Source: Streptoverticillium olivoreticuli subsp. olivoreticuli (GTDB lineage: Bacteria > Actinomycetota > Actinomycetes > Streptomycetales > Streptomycetaceae). Taken from it: DNA of 64,000 bases. The notes beneath the pieces were generated by a model. It worked only from the letters and a program-made list of their open reading frames with translations. It was not told the DNA's origin and made no database searches. A program made the translations under genes and the position numbers. Where the stretch lies: positions 8,707,501 to 8,771,500 of the forward strand of contig NZ_CP031455.1 in the NCBI RefSeq assembly GCF_003391135.1. The letters are read 5' to 3'. Of the stretch, positions 53,923-62,599 are shown piece by piece (position 1 is the first letter of the stretch; each line of letters starts with the position of its first letter).

Positions 53923-54045
53923 AAAGTCCCAGGCTTGACTGAGGGACCGTAAGAGCCGTAAATGGTGTCCTGTAAGGGCTCGTAACGGGATCTTGTTGAG
54001 TTTGGATGGTCAGCCGTGACGTCAGGGGCGCCTCGGCAGTTTGTG

Positions 54046-54231
54046 ACGGCGTGAGCAAGCGGCCGCGGATCGTGGACGATAAACTCTGGGCAGTGATCGA
54101 GCCGTTGCTCCACTATGGCCCGAGCGGGCTCCGGGTCCGCGGCCGGTGTCCGACAGACTGTGCCTGGAGGGCATCGTCTGCTGGAGACGCCTCAACAAGT
54201 ACAGACCACGATCCTGTTACGAGCTCTTAGC
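54046..54231 (+). pseudogene. Fragment of another IS5-family (DUF4096-type) transposase
   Basis: From a GTG near 54052 the strand reads SKRPRIVDDKLWAVIEPLL, the N-terminal block of IS5 transposases. A frame change then gives RPVSDRLCLEGIVCW, the next block. Only these ~60 residues remain. Confidence 0.6.
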
Positions 54232-54273
54232 TAAGCGGTATTTCCCACCAACCTGCCGGGAGTATGAGAAACC

Positions 54274-55887
54274 TCAGTATCCCTTCGGTGGTCGGTTCGG
54301 GTCCGCTTGTTGAACCTTGGCTGTCAGATTACTGCCGTCGCTGTTCACTTTATAGATGGTGATGATGTAGTTGATTCCGGCTGCGGCAGAGGCTACGGGA
54401 TCGTAGATTTTTTCGGATGTCCCGGCCTGGTGGTATCGCGCGAAGGTCTGCGGAATTGCCTGGATCATACCGCGGGAGCACATTCCCGGATATCCATCGG
54501 GCGCCTTTCCGCCACCATATAGTTCAGGAGTGTTCCGGGCATTGCTGTCCGTAGTGTTAATCTGCCATTGTGGCGAGTTGAGCGCTGTCTCGCGCTGGGC
54601 GATGGTGAGCATGCCCGGGAGCCAATGAGTCTCCGGATGCCCCATGATCCGCAGAGCTTCTTTGATGTAGCCGGTGCATGCGGCGTGGCCGGAGTCCCAT
54701 GAGCCTTTTCCGGAGAAGTCGATCTGGTCAGCCCCGATACTGCCGGAAGCGCTGGCGCTTCCACTGCGGATGTCAAACCCGTACTTCTCCGCAAGCTTGC
54801 GGAGGGATTGCTGCCCAGGTATGCCATCCGCAGCGGTTCCGCTGTATCCGAGAGATTTCTGCCAGCGGCTGTAAGCGCTCTTCGTCTTTTCGCCAAAGGC
54901 ATCCCCATCATCGGAGAAGTCGATGTTGCCGAATTCCTTTATGAGGGCCTCACGTACCAGGCGTGTACTGGCTGGCCACTTCTCGGGTGAGCTCCCGACA
55001 TTTGCCAGGACCCATGGCCTCTCCACAGACACAGGAGCAGTAGGCTTTCCCTCCGAATCGGTTTCGGTTCCCGGATACTCTCCTCTGACCTCGAACCCGT
55101 ATTTTGCCCCCAGTGCGGTCAAGGACGTCCTCCCGGGTATGCCGTCTGCGTCGGCTCCGGAGTACCCCAAGGACTCCTGCCAGCGTGCGTACGCCTCTTT
55201 GCTCTTCTCCCGGTACTCCCCTTTATCGGAGGAGAGATCTATATCCGGGAACTCCTTCTTCAGGGCAGACTGGATCAGCCTGGTGTCATTCGGCCACTTG
55301 TGCGGAGCTGATCCAGCATCGGCCCATACCCAGGGCTTCCCTGTAACCGGGGGCGGGACATCCCCCTTACCGCCCTCCGCTGCCGCCACCCCGCCGAATT
55401 TAGGGTCTGCGGATACGAGGCCGTCCGCATATTCGGGATAGCCGTACCCGTAGGTATATACATCACGGCGGCCGCGTTTCTTAAGGTAGACGCCGTCACC
55501 TTCGGCCGAGCCGGAAGTGTTGGTATTCCCTTCGACCGTATATATGTAATCCGCGTCGTACTTATAGACGAGGCCGACATGGGAACCCCCGTTGGGGCCG
55601 TAGAAAACCATGGCCCCAACGGCCGGATAATAGCTGAATCTTCCCTTGTTCTTGTACCAGTTAACCGCCGTCATGCATGATGCAGTCACAGGCGCAAGAG
55701 GCTTCAGGCCGACCTGCTGGAACGCCCATGACTGAAACGTCTGACACCAGGCCTGGTTCTGACTCCATTCCAGGCCCGGCACGGCCGGGGAGAATTTTTG
55801 CCAGTTATTGTAGTGGCCGTTCGAGTACCCTTCTTTATATCCGACCTCGGCTTTTTGAACAAGAATTACCTGATCCGCTTGGCTCAT
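54274..55887 (-). CDS. Peptidoglycan hydrolase: CHAP, two PG-binding domains, lytic transglycosylase (537 aa)
   Basis: The ATG at 55887 is preceded by GGAAGG; the frame continues upstream into a dead transposase, which is an artefact of missing stops. Residues about 1-130 are a CHAP-type amidase/endopeptidase with C48 in NQAWCQTF, H103 in GGSHVGLVY and E119 in YTVEG. Two near-copies of a PG-binding domain follow (about 180-262 and 280-362, each ending DGIPGxxSL). Residues about 385-537 look like a goose-lysozyme or tape-measure-type transglycosylase, with ITxxE-like AQRETALNS and CSRGMIQAIPQTFARYH. No signal peptide is present, unusual for a cell-wall enzyme and typical of phage or injected proteins. 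An IS5-type relic lies directly upstream, so the native promoter may be lost. Confidence 0.72.
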   Translation of the reverse strand: MSQADQVILVQKAEVGYKEGYSNGHYNNWQKFSPAVPGLEWSQNQAWCQTFQSWAFQQVGLKPLAPVTASCMTAVNWYKNKGRFSYYPAVGAMVFYGPNGGSHVGLVYKYDADYIYTVEGNTNTSGSAEGDGVYLKKRGRRDVYTYGYGYPEYADGLVSADPKFGGVAAAEGGKGDVPPPVTGKPWVWADAGSAPHKWPNDTRLIQSALKKEFPDIDLSSDKGEYREKSKEAYARWQESLGYSGADADGIPGRTSLTALGAKYGFEVRGEYPGTETDSEGKPTAPVSVERPWVLANVGSSPEKWPASTRLVREALIKEFGNIDFSDDGDAFGEKTKSAYSRWQKSLGYSGTAADGIPGQQSLRKLAEKYGFDIRSGSASASGSIGADQIDFSGKGSWDSGHAACTGYIKEALRIMGHPETHWLPGMLTIAQRETALNSPQWQINTTDSNARNTPELYGGGKAPDGYPGMCSRGMIQAIPQTFARYHQAGTSEKIYDPVASAAAGINYIITIYKVNSDGSNLTAKVQQADPNRPPKGY

Positions 55888-56012
55888 GATGCTGCCTTCC
55901 TGCGTCCTGATTTCCGATCCTGAGCGCCTGAGATTTCCGGACTGTAGTCCGGTGCCCTGTGGTCGCATATTGGGCTGAAACTGGCGGGTTTTCTGTTCGC
56001 TGGCCAGGTGTG

Positions 56013-56749
56013 AGTGAACCTGTTTCATCCTGTTGTTCTCGCCGGTCAGGATGAGGGCGTGGATGGCGGCAACGATGGTTCCGATGCGGTTGGTCGAGCA
56101 GCGGGTCGGTGGGGGATCCGTCAGGTCTTGAGTCCGGGCGAAGATGCGTTCGCCCGGGGTTCGGAGTCTTGCGTGGTTGCGGTTGAACCGGTGGTAGTGG
56201 TCAGGGAGTTCGCGGTGCCCGTGGCAGGGGGTGCGGATGGTTGAGCCGGCGCTACGGTAGGCGCGGTTGGCCAGGGCAAGGATCTGCCGGGTGCGACAGG
56301 CCTGGACAATGCCGTGCGCACGGGCAGCGGTCAGGCCGTGGGTCCGGCCCGGCAGGGCACGGGAGAACCGCAGCAGCGTCCCGTCTGGGCGGGCGTTGAC
56401 CTGCACGTTCATGCCGCGTCTCTTGTGCTTCTGTGAGTAGCACGGCTTGTCCGCGGCGGTCCGGTCGGCGGGAATGAGGGTGCCGCCGACGATGACGAAG
56501 TCGCCTTTGCCCAGCCCTGCCAGGGCCTCGTGCAGGCCCGGCGCCCAGTCGGCCAGGACCTTGGGTCTCGTCCACGTACCGCCACGCTGTCGTGGTCTAT
56601 ACCCCGAAACCACCTGCGACCTGCACGAACATCTCGTTCTTCCGTGGATGCGCCAGCACACCGCAACGACGAGGGGCTTCGCCACGTCACCCGTACCCCG
56701 CCTGACCAGCCCTTTCGACCCTTACGGCACAGGGTGAAACGGGTTCAGT
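56013..56749 (-). pseudogene. Decayed IS5-type element (737 bp)
   Basis: Imperfect terminal repeats AGTGAACCTGTTTCATCCTG at 56013 and, inverted, ACTGAACCCGTTTCACCCTG ending at 56749 enclose a transposase similar to the intact one. The first catalytic Asp is replaced (FVIVGGTLIPADR instead of IIDGT), the N-terminus is deleted and the C-terminal ARTQDLTDPP shows a frame break. It is about 160 bp shorter than the intact copy at 16608-17502. Confidence 0.75.
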
Positions 56750-57129
56750 AACGAAACCTGCGCGCTCGTAGGGCGGTTCGAAAGTTTCCTCACAGGTGGG
56801 AAACGTATCTTCAGCGTGTAGGCGAATAGTGACATACCGCCATGAGGTGGTCAATGGGGAGTGGAAAATCTGCGGGCGGTTGTCTGCGTGGCAGGCCGGC
56901 CCGATTGTGGGCTCAGTGGGTGCAGCGGTCGTCGATTGCTGTTGTTGGTTGGTCTTCTGGTAGCAGTCGAAAGGCTCTTGGGCGTTTCCCTGGTGTGTGG
57001 ACACTCTGGACACTGGATTGGGTTGGCCAGAGGGAGCAGGAACCCCTTGTAGGGAAGACCACCCGGCTGGAATCAAAGCAGACGCGGTTGCCATGCCGGT
57101 TGCATCTTGGGGCAAGCGGCAGCGAGCCA
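56750..57129. other. No gene seen
   Basis: Between the IS5-type relic and the IS110-like relic both strands hold only chance frames with no recognisable pattern. Parts may be worn IS110 sequence, since the adjacent remnant fades into this region. Confidence 0.35.
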
Positions 57130-57425
57130 GCCGCGGTAGGCCGGCGAAGGCATCGTTCGGCGCTGGAGATGGTTGCGGGCCAAGCCCTGAAGCGCTTCGG
57201 GGCAGCGGTGAGTGGGATGTTCTTGGCCTGGCGGGTCGGCTTGAGGCCAGTGGTCTCGGGGGTCGCGACCGCCGTGGCGAGTACCGGAAGGTCTCCCGCG
57301 TGATGGCGCGTTTGAGGAAGCAGATGATCTCCTTCTTCGTCCGCCCGGTGCCGGTTTGACGGGCGATGCCGGCACGGGTGTGCTGGTCGCGGACCATCCG
57401 GACGAGGTGCGGTCATCCGCGGTCC
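57130..57425 (-). pseudogene. IS110-like transposase C-terminal remnant
   Basis: The minus strand reads MVRDQHTRAGIARQTGTG and RTKKEIICFLKRAITRETFR, then after a frame break TGLKPTRQAKNIPLTAAPK. The KKE-x-x-CLKR-x-IARE pattern is how actinomycete IS110-type transposases end. The catalytic N-terminal domain is absent. Confidence 0.5.
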
Positions 57426-57475
57426 TGTCAAGATTCCGGCCGGAATCCTGTTGAGCCGTGCGTTCGGGGTGACTC

Positions 57476-58144
57476 CTACTCGTGTTGCGCTGTCGCCGTT
57501 CCCAGGGTGGGCATGGTCTTGAGGACCTGTTCCATGTCCAGTGAGGGTGTTGCGATGGGGTGGGCAGCGGTGGCACGGCATCCGTCCAGCAGGAAGGCCA
57601 GGTGCCGGCGCCAGGCGTCGGGAGCGACAGCAGCTGTGGCTTTGATGATGGAAATGCTGGACCAGATCACGAACGTCAGATCCTGCGGGGTGAAGTCGGC
57701 GCGCAGGCTGCCGTCCTGTTGTGCGCGGGCGATGATGCGGCTGGTTCGTTCGTAGCTTTGCGCGCATGCCTGGCGGAGTTCCGGGGTGTCGGGAAGACGC
57801 CGGGATAGCAGGTCGCTCAGGCCGCGGTCGCAGGCCTGCCGTTCGCAGAGCCTGGCCAGGTACCAGACGAACCCTTCCCAGGGGGCGCATTCGAGGGCCC
57901 GGTCGGCGTCCTCGATCTGCGCGGCGAATTTGGCGGGATAGAACGCTGCAATCAGGTCGTCCCGTGAGGGGAAGTGGTTGTAAAGCGTGCCGATGCTCAC
58001 CCCGGCGCGCCGGGCGATCTCCTCCAGCGGCACGTCCAGTCCTCGCTCGGTGAAGACGTCCATGGTGGCGTCGATCAGCTTCTCGCGGTTGCGCTGCGCG
58101 TCTCGCCGCTTGGCGCGGGCCTTCGGTGTCGCATCAGTACTCAT
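57476..58144 (-). CDS. TetR-family repressor (222 aa)
   Basis: The ATG at 58144 (MSTDATPKARAKRRDAQRN) is preceded by GAGGGG and is preferred over one three codons earlier. Residues about 17-65 are a TetR helix-turn-helix (LIDATMDVFTERG, LEEIARRAGVSIGTLYNHF). The remainder is a helical ligand-binding and dimer domain. It is divergent from an MFS efflux gene, the classic arrangement in which the regulator represses both genes until a transported compound binds. Two 16-bp palindromes in the shared promoter region are likely operators. Confidence 0.85.
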   Translation of the reverse strand: MSTDATPKARAKRRDAQRNREKLIDATMDVFTERGLDVPLEEIARRAGVSIGTLYNHFPSRDDLIAAFYPAKFAAQIEDADRALECAPWEGFVWYLARLCERQACDRGLSDLLSRRLPDTPELRQACAQSYERTSRIIARAQQDGSLRADFTPQDLTFVIWSSISIIKATAAVAPDAWRRHLAFLLDGCRATAAHPIATPSLDMEQVLKTMPTLGTATAQHE

Positions 58145-58173
58145 GCCCCTCATTCCACCCCGTCAGACCTAAC

Positions 58174-58233
58174 TTGAGACTCCCTTCAATTTAGCGTACG
58201 GTCGCCGGGCATAGAAGTTGAGGGTTCCCTCAA
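58174..58233. promoter_or_regulatory. Two candidate TetR operators between divergent genes
   Basis: TTGAGACTCCCTTCAA at 58174-58189 and TTGAGGGTTCCCTCAA at 58218-58233 are 16-bp inverted repeats with arms TTGAGGG/CCCTCAA. The first is imperfect and the second near perfect. Their centres are 44 bp apart, about four helical turns. Lying between the TetR gene and the MFS gene, they fit auto- and cross-repression. Confidence 0.65.
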
Positions 58234-58272
58234 GTTATTGGTGTGATCAAAGCAAGGGCAGGGAGAGAACGT

Positions 58273-59616
58273 ATGGAAGGCCGCCGATCCGCGGGGGAGT
58301 CCCTGCAGGCACAAGGGGGAGACGGGCATCCGCGCCGCTGGTACATCCACGGCGCCGTGGTGGTCAGCCTGCTGATGGTCATCATCGACACGACCATCCT
58401 GAACGTGGCGCTCAAGACCATCGCCGACCCGGTACAAGGGCTGGGCGCGACACAGGGACAGCTTCAATGGGCGATCAACGCCTACATCCTGGTCTTCGCC
58501 GGACTCCTGTTCACTTTCGGCGTGCTCGGTGACCGCATCGGACGCAAGCGCGTACTGCTGGGCGGCATGCTGGTCTTCGGAATAGGGTCACTGCTGGCCT
58601 CGTTCGCACAGGCCCCCGGGACGCTGATGTGGACGCGCGCGTTGATGGGCATCGGCGGTGCGGCGATCATGCCGCAGACCCTGGCGATCATCACGAACGT
58701 CTTCGGCGCGCGTGAACGAGGTAAGGCCATTGCACTGTGGGGCGCGGCGATCGGCACTTCTGTGGCGATCGGCCCGGTGATCGGAGGGCTGCTGCTCGAG
58801 CACTTCTGGTGGGGCTCGGTCTTCATCGTCAATATCCCCATCGTCATCCTCGGGCTGGCAGTGGTGGCCATCCTGGTCCCCGAGATCAGGAGCGCAGCAG
58901 GCGGCTTCGACCCGATCGGTGTGGTGCTGTCCTTCGTCGGGCTGGTGGCTGTCATCTGGGGGATCGTCCATGGCGGCGAGAGTTCCGACTGGCTGAACCC
59001 GGCAGTGGCCGTCTCGATCGCGGGCGGCCTGGCTGTACTGGCGGTGTTTGCCTGGCACGAGACACGCACCCGCTTTCCGGCCTTCGACGTCCGGCTGTTC
59101 CGCGACGCCCGGCTGTCCGCAGCGGTCGGTGCGATCTCACTGGGATTCTTCGCGGTCGGCGGGGTGTATTTCTTCATCTCGATCTACCTCCAGTCCGTAC
59201 GCGGGCTGACTCCGCTGCAGGCGGGCATGATGATGCTCCCGTTCGCCCTGGCCCAACTTGCCCTGGCGCCGCGCAGTGTCGCGCTCGGCCAGCGGTTCGG
59301 TGCCAAGGCTGTGGTCGTCGCAGGCCTGAGCATGACTGCTCTCGCGATCCTGCTCATGCAACTGGTGAACGTCCACTCGTCGCCGTGGCTGCTTGCGGTG
59401 GTCTTCCTCCTGTGGGGAGCAGGCATGGCCAATGTGGTGCCACCTGCTACGAACGCCATCATGGGCGTGCTGCCGTCGGCCAAGGCGGGCTCGGGCGCCG
59501 CCCTGACCAACACCGCGCAGGAGGTCTCCATCGCCCTTGGGGTCGCCGTGCTGGGCTCATTGCCGGGGGGTGTCCGCGCCGGCCCCAAGGTGTGTCCTCT
59601 GGGGGGCGGCGGGTGA
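58273..59616 (+). pseudogene. DHA2-type MFS drug exporter, C-terminus replaced by IS630 sequence
   Basis: The ATG at 58273 (MEGRRSAGESL) has GGGAGAG upstream. The protein shows the DHA2/EmrB pattern: DTTILNVALKTIA in TM1, FGVLGDRIGRKRVLLGGML between TM2 and TM3, a proline-rich TM5 (WGAAIGTSVAIGPVIGGLL) and at least eleven more hydrophobic segments. It probably exported a toxic compound under control of the divergent TetR regulator. Native sequence ends at ALGVAVLGS near 59565. The remaining ~15 residues come from an IS630 relic, removing the last one or two membrane spans, so function is doubtful. Confidence 0.72.
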
Positions 59617-60110
59617 AGCCTGCCTTGTCCTCGAAGCAGATGTAGCCCCCGCAGGGTCGCCCGGGCTTTTTTACCTTCGCCCAGGTCGACTCCTTCCATA
59701 CCTTCACGGCCTGCTCATCACGCTCGGCCACCCGCCGTGCAGGCACCTGCGGGGAGAAACTGAGCCGGCGTATCAACCGGGTGGCGCCCGAGACGCTGCA
59801 GGAGACGTGGAACTTCTTGCCGATCAGCGTGGTCATCCGGCTGGCGGTCCAGACCTGGTCTTCCACCCAGCCGTGGGCGGCCGGACCCTGCTCGAGACAC
59901 GCGGCGAGTTTGTCCAGGCGGCGCGGCGGGAGACGGCACCATGGTCTGCTCGGACCACGCGAGGCCAGAACGGCAGCTCCGCCACCCCGCCACATCTGAT
60001 GCCACTGGTAGGCCGGCTTCCGGCTCACCCACAGCCGCCGCGCCACCTCCGACGGCTTGGCCTTCTGCTCGAACAACTCGGCCGCCTGCAACCGTGCGGT
60101 TTCCGGTGTG
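59566..60110 (-). pseudogene. IS630-family transposase, 3' half missing
   Basis: The minus strand reads RLQAAELFEQKAKPSEVARR (helix-turn-helix), AHGWVEDQVWTASRMTTLIG, SVSGATRLIRRLSFSPQ and YICFEDKAGFTRRPPE with the first catalytic acidic region. It stops at the junction with the MFS gene, before the second Asp. The right side is joined to an ISAs1 relic at about 60110. Confidence 0.72.
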
Positions 60111-60111
60111 G

Positions 60112-60665
60112 AGGCGGGGCTGGTTGCGCTTGACGGTGAGCAGGTAGTGGGCCTCCTTCCGCTCGACCCAGGAACTTCGCGTGTGCGCGCTGGGCGTGCA
60201 GGGCGTCGGTCATCACCACGACGCTGGTGAGGCTGAGAGGATCCAGAAGGGCGGCGAAGCAGGTGATCTCGTTGCTCCTGCCCGGCACCCGCAGCTGGGT
60301 GACGGTCTGTCCGGTGCCGGTCACAGCGGCCAGCAGGTGCACTGCCGGCGCGTCATCGGTCCGTGAGCCCAGACTGGCCAGGCCCCCGGGGCACACCGCG
60401 AGCAGGACGTGGTGGATGGTCGAGGTGCTGGGCGCCCGTTGTACGGCAAGGGGTCCGGTGGCACGGACACCGAGGCGGGCCAGGGCATGCTGCGGTGCAC
60501 TGCGGGCCCACTGCCCGGCCGAGAGGTAGGAGCGGGCGTCGGCGAGGGGCGGGCAGAGTCCGCAGCCGTCCCTCCAGCCCCGCGATCCGTGTTGACGCGT
60601 GGGTGACTTCACCAGGCAGATGGTGACAGAGTGACGGTACATCGGGGCTCCGGTTCAGCAGGGCG
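60112..60665 (-). pseudogene. ISAs1-family transposase relic (minus strand)
   Basis: Minus-strand text ADARSYLSAGQWARSAPQHA, APSTSTIHHVLLAV, AVHLLAAVTGTGQTVTQLRV and NEITCFAALLDPLSLTSVVV follows an ISAs1 transposase. The segment with the catalytic VDGK is deleted between LAVCPGGLASLG and SRTDDAP. Frame breaks occur near 60180. It belongs to a different ISAs1 subgroup from the 1,378-bp elements. Confidence 0.7.
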
Positions 60666-60798
60666 ACTTGGACGGGCACCTGCTTCAAACGGAGCCCCGT
60701 TGTTGATGAGACGGCCCGACCCGCCATCGTCACAACGCTGTGACCAGCACACTCACATGACCACCACGACCATGAACCAACCCTGGCTGTAGCGCAGG

Positions 60799-61344
60799 TC
60801 AATATTGCAGGAGACGGCTGGTGTCGAGGGTGAAGGAGAACGGCGCCGGGATGTGGATGTCCTCCCCGAACGCAGCATCTTCCCTCTGGCGGTAGCGTCC
60901 GTTCTCGGGCTCGCTGAACAGGGCGACGGTCTTCTCGCGGGCATCCACGATCAGGTAGAGAGGGATGCCCATTAGAGGGTAGTCGCGGACCTTGCCGACC
61001 CAGTCGTTCTCAGGGTTGGAAGGGGATACGATCTCGACAGCGATCAGAGCCAGTTCAGCAGGGATCTCATTGTTCTCCCCTTCAGGGACATCTTCGGGGA
61101 GAATCGTCAGGTCAGGAGTCCGCGATTTCCCTGTCTGGGGGGATGCGAGTCCGCTGTTCTGGCTGGCAAAGTGGTCTGCAGGAACATAGCCGGCGAACTG
61201 TCGGGCCACCTGGTCAAGATTCCGCTGATGGATGGCCGACGGGGCCGCCTGCATGATGATGATTTCACCAGAGAACTCGACTTTAACGTTCTCCGGAGCG
61301 ATCCTGCGGGTTTCCTCGATCAGTTCGAGGTGCTTCGGGTTCAT
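60799..61344 (-). CDS. Uma2 (DUF820) family PD-(D/E)xK nuclease-like protein (181 aa)
   Basis: The ATG at 61344 (MNPKHLELIEETRR) is preceded by TTGGAGAA; a longer frame upstream lacks a ribosome site. Residues about 40-145 carry the Uma2 core: PSAIHQRNLDQVARQF, PDLTILPEDVPE with an acidic residue, LIAVEIVSPSN with Glu, and a Lys in KVRDYPLMGIPLYLIVD. The length matches this family, which is common in actinomycetes and cyanobacteria and of unknown cellular role. No partner gene is evident. Confidence 0.8.
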   Translation of the reverse strand: MNPKHLELIEETRRIAPENVKVEFSGEIIIMQAAPSAIHQRNLDQVARQFAGYVPADHFASQNSGLASPQTGKSRTPDLTILPEDVPEGENNEIPAELALIAVEIVSPSNPENDWVGKVRDYPLMGIPLYLIVDAREKTVALFSEPENGRYRQREDAAFGEDIHIPAPFSFTLDTSRLLQY

Positions 61345-61697
61345 GGTGTTCTCCAAGAGGCGGCGTTGATCAGGAGAGGCGCTTCCACCGTACAGCGGGA
61401 GGTCTACGGTGAGCGTTGTCAACTTGGCTGAAGCGCTGGGCGGGGGCAAAATTGTGGATTTGATCGTCTCTGGGAGGAACCGGCCGTGGACACGTCGTGG
61501 CGTTGCGGAACGCGTCAAGTCAAATGAGACGTGTGTGACGTTATGAGGCTTGTGGCTGTTGCAGGGCTTTGGCATGAAGGTGACTAGAGCGCGTTCACCC
61601 CAACTCGCCTTCTTTGTCGGTTTGGTGATGAGATATGGCAGGCGCGGTCACCAGGGATCATGTGAGTGCCTACGTCCCATGATCCTGCCGGAAGACC
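61345..61697. other. Upstream region of the Uma2 gene; nothing specific seen
   Basis: No gene or clear repeat was recognised between the Uma2 start and the ISAs1 relic. The promoter of the Uma2 gene should be here. Confidence 0.35.
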
Positions 61698-62440
61698 GTG
61701 CCTGCCGTTGCTGAATCATCTCCCATGCCCGCCTCGCTTGGTCAACTCGCTGCCGCGCCATCCCTGTCGGTTGAGGAGTGTCCGGGCCTGTTGACCTGCC
61801 TCGCGACAGTGATGGATCCCCGTGACCCACGGTCGGCTTCATCCCCTGGTCGGCATGCTCGCCATCTGCGCCGCCGCGGTCCTGACCGGCGCGACCTTGC
61901 TGCTGGCGATCAGGGAGTGCGGCGCTGACGCTTCGCAGCCGGTCCTGGCCCGGCTCGGTGCCCGCCGTGATCCCTTTACCGGTCGGCACCACGCTCCTGG
62001 TGAGGCCGCCATCCGCCGGGTGCTCGCCCAGATCGAGGGTGACCTGCTCGACCGGGCTGTCGGCAGCTGGCTGTCCGTCCGGTGCCTGCAGACCGGTCTG
62101 CTGTTCCCCGGCGCTGCCCAGGCCATCGAAATCAAGCGGCACAGGGTGAACCGCAGGACTGGCAAGATCAGCATCAAGACTGTGCGCGCCGTCACGAGCC
62201 TGGCCGCTGAGCAGGCCACTCCGCCCAGCTCGCATCCCTGATCTGCGGGCACTGGCCGGTGGAAGCCCTGCACCTTGTGAGAGACACGGCTTTCGCCGAG
62301 AACGTCTCCCGGCTGTGAACGGGCAACGCCCCCCCCGAGCCATGGCCACCTGGCGCAACCTCGCCATCGGAGCCCTCGGCCTGGCCGGACACCACGCGAT
62401 CGCCGCAACACCCGCGACGACACCCGACCCCTCACCATCC
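61698..62440 (+). pseudogene. ISAs1-family transposase relic (plus strand)
   Basis: Plus-strand text [14 protein letters not shown], then after a frame break [38 protein letters not shown] and [20 protein letters not shown], then a jump to IRGHWPVEALHLVRDTAFAE and MATWRNLAIGALGLAGH. The catalytic centre has been deleted near 62095-62110 and at least two frameshifts are present. It is a third ISAs1 subtype in the window. Confidence 0.7.
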
Positions 62441-62599
62441 TCATTATCCCGTGATCAAGAACAGGAAATTACGGCTTCACGACGAAGCCCTGCGACTCCG
62501 CCGAGCACTCGCAGAACACCCGCTCAGACCTCCGGGTAGGGCGAAAGTCGCGACGTTAGATGTACGCCACGGACGGGCGGAGCTGCCTATCGTGCGGGC

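Noticed and set aside
54274-56685. 803-aa fusion of transposase and peptidoglycan hydrolase
   Set aside because: The frame happens to lack stops between a dead IS5-type relic and the hydrolase. A good ribosome site and ATG at 55887 mark the real start.
56913-57890. 325-aa open frame overlapping the TetR gene region
   Set aside because: It is a shadow frame crossing the IS110-like relic and the 3' part of the TetR gene on the same strand in another frame, with no domain pattern.
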